This document shows positions 14,811 through 18,935 of a DNA stretch of 18,935 nucleotides, in pieces. The DNA is from Thermoplasmata archaeon UBA184. Lineage in GTDB: Archaea > Thermoplasmatota > Thermoplasmata > Lutacidiplasmatales > UBA184. The notes beneath the pieces are model-generated. The model was not told where the DNA came from and searched no databases. It saw only the letters and a list, made by a program, of their open reading frames with translations. A program made the translations under genes and the position numbers. The stretch lies in NCBI GenBank assembly GCA_002495185.1, contig DAEB01000002.1:30524-49458 (forward strand), written 5' to 3'. Position 1 is the stretch's first letter. Each line of letters opens with the position of its first letter.

Positions 14811-15202
14811 GGACCCTCGCCTCCCGGCACCGGGCGAGGCCGGACTGGCGGGAAGACCGACTCGCTCGTGGGGCTCGCGGGCTGGTACCCCGGATAGTAG
14901 ATCGTCGCGAGCGAGGTCTCGGTGTAGACTCGCACTACCAGGGCGAGGAACGCATCGGCATCGCCCGTGCTCACGCGACCGTATCGGACGGGCTCGTACC
15001 ACCCGTGGAGCTCGGGAAGGAGCACCGAAAGCTTTCCCATGTCCGACCGCAGGAACTCCTCGAGGAACCTTCGGTTCGTGCAGCTCGCGGGCACCGTGAG
15101 CGAATACGCTCGGACCGTGTCACGGAACGCGGAACGAAAGGCGGCCAGAACCGCCGAGCGATACTCTCCGCGCCCGAGGAGGTCTCGGGTTCCCACGATC
15201 AC
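14807..15202 (-). CDS. DUF4129-like protein (conservative start; coding probably extends upstream)
   Basis: From GTG at 15202 this is a 131-residue protein. Residues 8-78 look like a DUF4129 domain: LLGRGEYRSAVLAAFRSAF, a central segment with RRFLEEFLRSD, and a terminal PVRYGR with the conserved RYG-type end. DUF4129 proteins commonly accompany MoxR and DUF58, so the context agrees. Upstream of the GTG the same frame is open for a further 174 bases and reads as a credible Ala/Pro/Lys linker (ending APKPAPVENA), but it holds no ATG, GTG or TTG. The only candidate there is CTG at 15319, which would give 170 residues beginning (M)IDPKGVVARPRP. The frame is finally closed by the TAG that ends the EamA gene. 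Unlike typical family members it lacks its own membrane helices; the adjacent single-helix protein may replace them. Its TGA overlaps the next gene's ATG. Confidence 0.7.
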   Translation of the reverse strand: MIVGTRDLLGRGEYRSAVLAAFRSAFRDTVRAYSLTVPASCTNRRFLEEFLRSDMGKLSVLLPELHGWYEPVRYGRVSTGDADAFLALVVRVYTETSLATIYYPGYQPASPTSESVFPPVRPRPVPGGEGP

Positions 15203-15376
15203 GGCGTTCTCTACGGGCGCGGGCTTCGGAGCAGAGCCCCCGGCGGACGGGGCGCTCGGCGCAGCGGCCTTGGGGGCCGCCGGCCGGGGGCGCGCGACTA
15301 CCCCCTTCGGGTCGATCAGCGAACCGCCCCCCGAAGGGGATGAGGGAGCCCCGAGATATCTCCTTCCCGACCGACC

Positions 15377-16399
15377 CTACCGACCTGTGGGGGATGGAAG
15401 TCGGTCCTCGGGGTCACTTCCGCTGGGAGGAGGGACTCTCGGGGAGGCGACCGGTCTCGGCTGGGGCTCGGGGGGTCGTGCGAGCGAACCCTTCCGGGAC
15501 GATTCCCAGAGGACGAGGCTCACCCCGCCGAGAACGATGACGACACCGGAGATCTCCCAGATGGTGACCGGCTCCGCGTAGAGTCCGGTGCCGACGGCGA
15601 CCCCCACGAGCGGAGTGAGGTAGGCGACCACGTTGGCACGGACGGGACCGACGCGGTGGTGGAGGGCGAAGTAGGTGAAGTAACCGACCAGGGACGAGAG
15701 TCCGACCAGGAGCGCGAGCATCTCGAGGACCCCGACGCTCAGCGGGAGGGCGCGCGAGGAGGGGAGAACCAGGGCCGCGCCTCCGAGGAGCAGACCGGCG
15801 ACCACGAACTGGCTCCCGATCTGCCAGAGTCCCTGCGGGCCGCCACCGAACCGACGCAGGAGGACCGTCCCGACCCCCGCGCAGACCATCGCCCCCAGGA
15901 CGAACAGGGGACCCTCCCAGGTCCCGAGGGCGGAGGCCCCGGTCAGCTCGGGCAACACGAGCACGGTCGTCCCCACGAACCCGACCGCCATGCCCGCGAG
16001 ACCGACCGCTCCGAGCCGCTCGGACGCGAGCAGGAAGAACCCGAGAAAGACCGTGAGGAGGGGGAGCGTGGAGGCGAGGACCGCGGCGTAGCCCCCGGTC
16101 GTGTACTGTTCTCCCCAGTAGAGCAACCCACCGTAGAGGCCGATGTTGAGGAGCCCTCCGACCCCCGCCGAAACGCCGAGGGCGCGCCGCGAGGGGAAGG
16201 TTTCCCTTCGCAGAGCGGCGAGCAGGGAGAACCCTCCCGCGGAGAGAAGGTAGCGCGCCGAAGCGAACGCGAGGGGGGAAGCACCGAACAGGATTCCCTC
16301 TCGAATGAAGACGTAAGCCGCGCCCCACACAAGACCCGTGGTCGCGAGTAGGGCCACCCCGACCGCTCCGAATCGCTCGGGGGCGGCGGGACCGTTCAT
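15377..16399 (-). CDS. EamA/DMT-superfamily transporter
   Basis: This 340-residue protein has ten hydrophobic segments arranged as two EamA repeats (about 12-150 and 162-295), the layout of drug/metabolite exporters such as RhaT- or YdcZ-like carriers. Landmarks are WGAAYVFIREGI near residue 25 and the loop-helix YLTPLVGVAVGTGLYAEPVT in the last repeat, typical of the family. The C-terminal tail of about 40 residues is Pro/Arg-rich and cytoplasmic. Substrate prediction is not possible. The ATG at 16399 follows the methyltransferase stop by 21 bases, so the two are probably cotranscribed. It ends in TAG, followed by a well-formed GGAAGGAGATAT Shine-Dalgarno-like sequence with no start codon after it. 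Confidence 0.9.
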   Translation of the reverse strand: MNGPAAPERFGAVGVALLATTGLVWGAAYVFIREGILFGASPLAFASARYLLSAGGFSLLAALRRETFPSRRALGVSAGVGGLLNIGLYGGLLYWGEQYTTGGYAAVLASTLPLLTVFLGFFLLASERLGAVGLAGMAVGFVGTTVLVLPELTGASALGTWEGPLFVLGAMVCAGVGTVLLRRFGGGPQGLWQIGSQFVVAGLLLGGAALVLPSSRALPLSVGVLEMLALLVGLSSLVGYFTYFALHHRVGPVRANVVAYLTPLVGVAVGTGLYAEPVTIWEISGVVIVLGGVSLVLWESSRKGSLARPPEPQPRPVASPRVPPPSGSDPEDRLPSPTGR

Positions 16400-16420
16400 C
16401 GAATCCGAGCTCCGGAAGCT

Positions 16421-17530
16421 CTATCGGGATTCCGGGGCGTCCGACGGGCGGACCGGCTTTCGAGCGAGGAGCAGCAACGACCCTCCCGACCCCCGAAACA
16501 GCCCGAGCGCCTCCTCCGGCACTCCGGCCTTCTTCGCGTACGGCTCCATGTCGGGCTCCTCGACCCGAACCTCGACGAACCCCGCGTGGCGCGCAAGCTC
16601 TGCGAGCTCCGCGGCCTCAAAGAACCGGACCCTCGATGCGACCGGTTCGGGCGCCGCCGGAGTCCCTTTCATCGCGGGGGTGCCGGCGTAGACCACGAGG
16701 CGACCTCCGGGCCGGAGGGCGCGGCACATCTCCGTCAGAGCTTCGAGAGGATCGGGGAAGAACCCGATGGCGCCCGTGGAGACGCAGCAGGTGTACCGCG
16801 CGTTCTCGACGGGCAGCTGACCCGCTTCGCCCGGAAGGACCTCCAATTGTCCGGCGGTCACCGCGGAGGCGTTCGTCTCGCGCGCGAGCGAAACCATCTG
16901 CGGGGAATGGTCCACCCCCGTGGCGCGGCATCCGCTCTCGAGCGCCTTCCGGAGGAACACCCCTCCTCCGCAACCGACCTCGAGGAGGCGGTCCGCGGCC
17001 GTGAGAGGCAGATGGTCCAGAATCAGCAAGAAGTTGGGCCAGTGGAACGCCGGGTCTCGATAGACCTTCCGGGCTTCTTCGCCGCCGGGGCGGCGCACAC
17101 GACGGTCGGTGAACCAATCGCCGACCGCCTCGGGAAGCAATCGCCCGAGGATCGAGGGGATCACCTCCGCGGCGACCCAGTCCGGGAATGCGTCGGGGGA
17201 TTCGGAGAATAGCCCGGCCCAACCCGACACGCTCCAGAGAATCCGAGAGCCGACGCCTTCCGGTTCGAGCCGGAATCGGACCGTCGCGTCCTTTGATTCG
17301 CCCCAAGGCATCGCGTACCAACGGAGGGTGACCTCCCGGCCGGGCTCGAACGCCGTGACCATCCCGACGGGACTTGCCCCGACGCGAACGACCCCGCCCG
17401 GCCTCGCGTCGAACGCCACTCCGGCCCGATGGAGTCCGTCCTCGAGCTCCCGGACGACGGCCTCGAAGGCATCCGCTGGCGGCCGGTCCGAGCGGAACTC
17501 GATCGTGAGGTCGGAGCTGCGAGCTTCCAT
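16421..17530 (-). CDS. SRPBCC/AHSA1-like domain fused to a class I SAM-dependent methyltransferase
   Basis: In this 369-residue protein, residues of about 8-125 resemble an SRPBCC (AHSA1/START-like) ligand-binding domain, with the run VTAFEPGREVTLRWYAMPWG and the later SRILWSVSGW. Residues of about 165-290 form a Rossmann methyltransferase: motif I LLEVGCGGGVFL at 182-193, the acidic end of strand 2 in GVDHSP at 205-210, and motif-like LRPGGRLVVYAG at 272-283. This C-terminal half resembles the UbiE/Methyltransf_11 group. A lipophilic small-molecule acceptor, bound by the SRPBCC part, is a reasonable inference but is not shown. The ATG at 17530 has only a weak Shine-Dalgarno; a TATA-like GATTAGAG at 17553-17560 (minus strand) is 26 bases away, so a leaderless transcript is likely. 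It is the first gene of the minus-strand series and is divergent from the MDR oxidoreductase. Confidence 0.85.
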   Translation of the reverse strand: MEARSSDLTIEFRSDRPPADAFEAVVRELEDGLHRAGVAFDARPGGVVRVGASPVGMVTAFEPGREVTLRWYAMPWGESKDATVRFRLEPEGVGSRILWSVSGWAGLFSESPDAFPDWVAAEVIPSILGRLLPEAVGDWFTDRRVRRPGGEEARKVYRDPAFHWPNFLLILDHLPLTAADRLLEVGCGGGVFLRKALESGCRATGVDHSPQMVSLARETNASAVTAGQLEVLPGEAGQLPVENARYTCCVSTGAIGFFPDPLEALTEMCRALRPGGRLVVYAGTPAMKGTPAAPEPVASRVRFFEAAELAELARHAGFVEVRVEEPDMEPYAKKAGVPEEALGLFRGSGGSLLLLARKPVRPSDAPESR

Positions 17531-17537
17531 TTCTGGC

Positions 17538-17573
17538 CCGAGCGGTCGGAGACTCTAATCGGTTACCGCTCGG
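17538..17573. repeat. Perfect 9-bp inverted repeat across the divergent promoter, candidate operator
   Basis: CCGAGCGGT (17538-17546) and ACCGCTCGG (17565-17573) are exact reverse complements separated by 18 bases. The spacer holds the TATA-like element of the methyltransferase gene (17553-17560). Arms placed on both sides of a TATA box suit a dimeric repressor that blocks the transcription machinery. A hairpin is less likely given the 18-base loop and the leaderless start downstream. Confidence 0.55.
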
Positions 17574-17633
17574 TGATTGTCACTCGGAAGCGCGTCTGCC
17601 ACCCATCATGGGGAAACCGCGAGCCCTCCCATC

Positions 17634-17643
17634 TTGAAATACG
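17634..17643 (+). promoter_or_regulatory. TATA-like element of the MDR oxidoreductase gene
   Basis: TTGAAATACG stands about 45 bases before the TTG start at 17684. A transcription start 26 bases downstream leaves a short leader of about 20 bases that holds the Shine-Dalgarno GGGGAGGT at 17670-17677. This contrasts with the leaderless layout of several neighbours. Confidence 0.45.
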
Positions 17644-17683
17644 CCGGGGGAGATGGAGCGCGAACTCCCGGGGAGGTCCAGAC

Positions 17684-18655
17684 TTGAAGGCGGTCGTACA
17701 GGATCGGTACGGCGGGCCGGAGACGCTCGAGCTGAGGGAGGTCCCCCTGCCGACTCCCGACGAGACCAGCGTCCTCGTCCAGGTCGTCGCGGCCTCTGTG
17801 AACGCACTCGACTGGAGGTTCATGCGGGGAAAGCCATGGGTCGGCCGTCTCTTCGGGTTCGGTCTTCTCCGACCGAAGCGGAAGGTGCGGGGGGTCGACA
17901 TCGCGGGACGGGTCACGCAGGTCCGCAAGAAGGACAGTCGATTCCGGCTCGGGGACGAGGTGTTCGGACTCGGGAGCGGGGCGTTCGCGGAGTACGCCGC
18001 GGCCGATGAGAGCGAGATCACCGCGAAACCGGCCGGTGTCCCGTTCCTCCCCGCGGCGACGCTCGGGGTCGCGGCCGTCACGGCCCTCCAGGGACTGCGG
18101 GACCACGGTCATGTGAAGCCCGGGCAGAAGGTGCTCATCACGGGGGCGGGGAGCGGGGTCGGGACCTTCGCCGTCCAGCTGGCGCGCTGGCTCGGGGGGA
18201 CCGTCACGGCCGTCACGAACCCTCGGAGCGTGGAGGCAGTGCGGTCGCTCGGCCCGGACCTCGTTCTCGACTACACGAAGGACGAGTTCCTGAGCCGACC
18301 TGAGCGCTACGACCTGGTCTTGGACGTCTCCGGGAAGGAGTCGATCCGCCGTCTCACGAAGCTCCTCGTTCCGGGAGGGGTTTTCGTCGGCGTCGGCGTG
18401 CACGGGGGATTCGGGCGGCTCGTGGCGGCGGGCCTTCTGCGCGGCCTCTTCCGATACCCGATCCGTACGTTCTACGCGAAGGTGAACCCCAAGGACCTTC
18501 GAACCCTCGGCGAGCTGGTCGCGAGCGGCCAGGTGCACCCGGTGATCGACCGTAAGTATCCCTTGAGCGAGGTCCCGAACGCGATGGAGTACGTCGACCG
18601 CCACCTGGTGGTGGGCAAGGTCGTCATCGACGTCGCGCCCGCCGGAGCGACCTAG
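17684..18655 (+). CDS. Zinc-independent MDR-family NAD(P)-dependent oxidoreductase (quinone oxidoreductase-like)
   Basis: This cytoplasmic protein of about 323 residues has the medium-chain dehydrogenase/reductase layout. The GroES-like catalytic part is at 1-120, with AASVNALDWRFMRG at 36-49 and GVDIAGRV at 70-77. The Rossmann domain has LITGAGSGVGTFAVQLA at 151-167, and TNPRSVEAVRSLG at 178-190 may choose between NADH and NADPH. There is no cysteine in the sequence, so the catalytic and structural zinc sites of alcohol dehydrogenases are absent; this fits the quinone oxidoreductase/RTN4IP1-like subgroup. The substrate is unknown. The TTG at 17684 was chosen because GGGGAGGT sits just upstream and the first residues (M)KAVVQDRYGGPETLEL match the usual family N terminus. 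An earlier in-frame ATG at 17429 lies inside the divergent methyltransferase gene. Confidence 0.92.
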   Translation: MKAVVQDRYGGPETLELREVPLPTPDETSVLVQVVAASVNALDWRFMRGKPWVGRLFGFGLLRPKRKVRGVDIAGRVTQVRKKDSRFRLGDEVFGLGSGAFAEYAAADESEITAKPAGVPFLPAATLGVAAVTALQGLRDHGHVKPGQKVLITGAGSGVGTFAVQLARWLGGTVTAVTNPRSVEAVRSLGPDLVLDYTKDEFLSRPERYDLVLDVSGKESIRRLTKLLVPGGVFVGVGVHGGFGRLVAAGLLRGLFRYPIRTFYAKVNPKDLRTLGELVASGQVHPVIDRKYPLSEVPNAMEYVDRHLVVGKVVIDVAPAGAT

Positions 18656-18709
18656 CTAGATCTCCGACCCCCGATGCGGCGCCCACCCCGAGGGCGCGCC
18701 GGCCGAACC

Positions 18710-18935
18710 TCAGGCGCGGCCCGGGACGCCCGGAACGGGAGGCGTCCGGCGGGGCACGACCCCGAGATAGGCGATCGCGTAGAGCGCGAAGAACGGTAGC
18801 AGGTACACGAGGTTCATGGTATTCCGAACGAAGAACGTCGCCAGTACGATCATCAGTCCGAGAACGACCACGCGGCCGACACCGAGAGAGAACTCCCGGT
18901 TCGCCCAGGCGACGACCCGGTCGACTCCCGGGTCG
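18710..18935 (-). CDS. Membrane protein, C-terminal part (cut by the window edge)
   Basis: The minus strand from the right edge to a TGA at 18710-18712 encodes the last 74 residues of a protein. It contains two hydrophobic helices, around VVVLGLMIVLATFF (22-35) and LVYLLPFFALYAIAYLGVV (42-60), and ends in a Pro/Arg-rich tail. Third positions are mostly G/C and the composition is typical of a real membrane protein. No family can be named from this fragment. It is convergent with the MDR oxidoreductase, 54 bases away. Confidence 0.7.
   Translation of the reverse strand, partial: DPGVDRVVAWANREFSLGVGRVVVLGLMIVLATFFVRNTMNLVYLLPFFALYAIAYLGVVPRRTPPVPGVPGRA

Noticed and set aside
15377..15379. Pyrrolysine read-through of the EamA TAG into the DUF4129-like frame
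   Set aside because: TAG ends several other genes here (2117, 3562, 6900, 7394, 18655), so it behaves as a normal stop; an EamA-DUF4129 fusion has no precedent known to me. The frame continuity is reported separately.

Overview
The window is a strongly GC-rich, gene-dense chromosomal segment that looks archaeal, most likely from a terrestrial or subsurface Thermoplasmatota lineage. This is an inference. It rests on several TATA-like boxes about 26-28 bases upstream of start codons with no leader (leaderless transcripts), a large cell-surface protein built from a Kelch propeller plus repeated carboxypeptidase-regulatory-like domains and a C-terminal anchor, dense N-X-S/T sequons in the exported proteins, and an archaeal-style MoxR/DUF58 cluster. 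I see no tRNA, rRNA, CRISPR array, insertion sequence or phage gene.

Left part (1-6900): a possible divergent gene start at the left edge (minus strand) is followed by a membrane-anchored family 5 ABC solute-binding protein (174-2117, plus) with no transporter subunits beside it. Convergent to it is a two-gene minus-strand operon: a PYROXD2/phytoene-desaturase-like FAD oxidoreductase (5121 to 3562) and a class III PLP aminotransferase (3514 to 2156). Head to head with that operon, across 130 bases, is a second paralogous FAD oxidoreductase (plus, ending at 6832). Its reading frame has no ATG, GTG, TTG or CTG start that would keep the FAD-binding fold; an ACG at 5252 sits correctly behind a Shine-Dalgarno sequence.

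Middle (6833-10942): a structure-rich interval carries two adjacent hairpins at the convergent gene ends, a putative 82-residue small gene containing a perfect 18-bp palindrome, a possible 44-residue ORF that starts inside a perfect 14-bp palindrome, and a DUF998 membrane protein. Divergent from DUF998 is the 903-residue Kelch surface protein.

Right part (10801-18935): a minus-strand gene series runs from 17530 down to 10801: SRPBCC-methyltransferase fusion, EamA/DMT transporter, DUF4129-like protein, small single-helix membrane protein, MoxR AAA+ ATPase, DUF58 protein, polytopic membrane protein. The last five are packed with ATGA/GTGA stop-start overlaps or a 7-base gap, so they are almost certainly one translationally coupled operon and probably form one membrane-associated AAA+ system. 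The last gene overlaps the Kelch gene tail-to-tail by 142 bases. Divergent from the methyltransferase, across a perfect 9-bp inverted repeat, is a zinc-independent MDR-family oxidoreductase starting at a TTG. The window closes with the C-terminal part of a minus-strand membrane protein.
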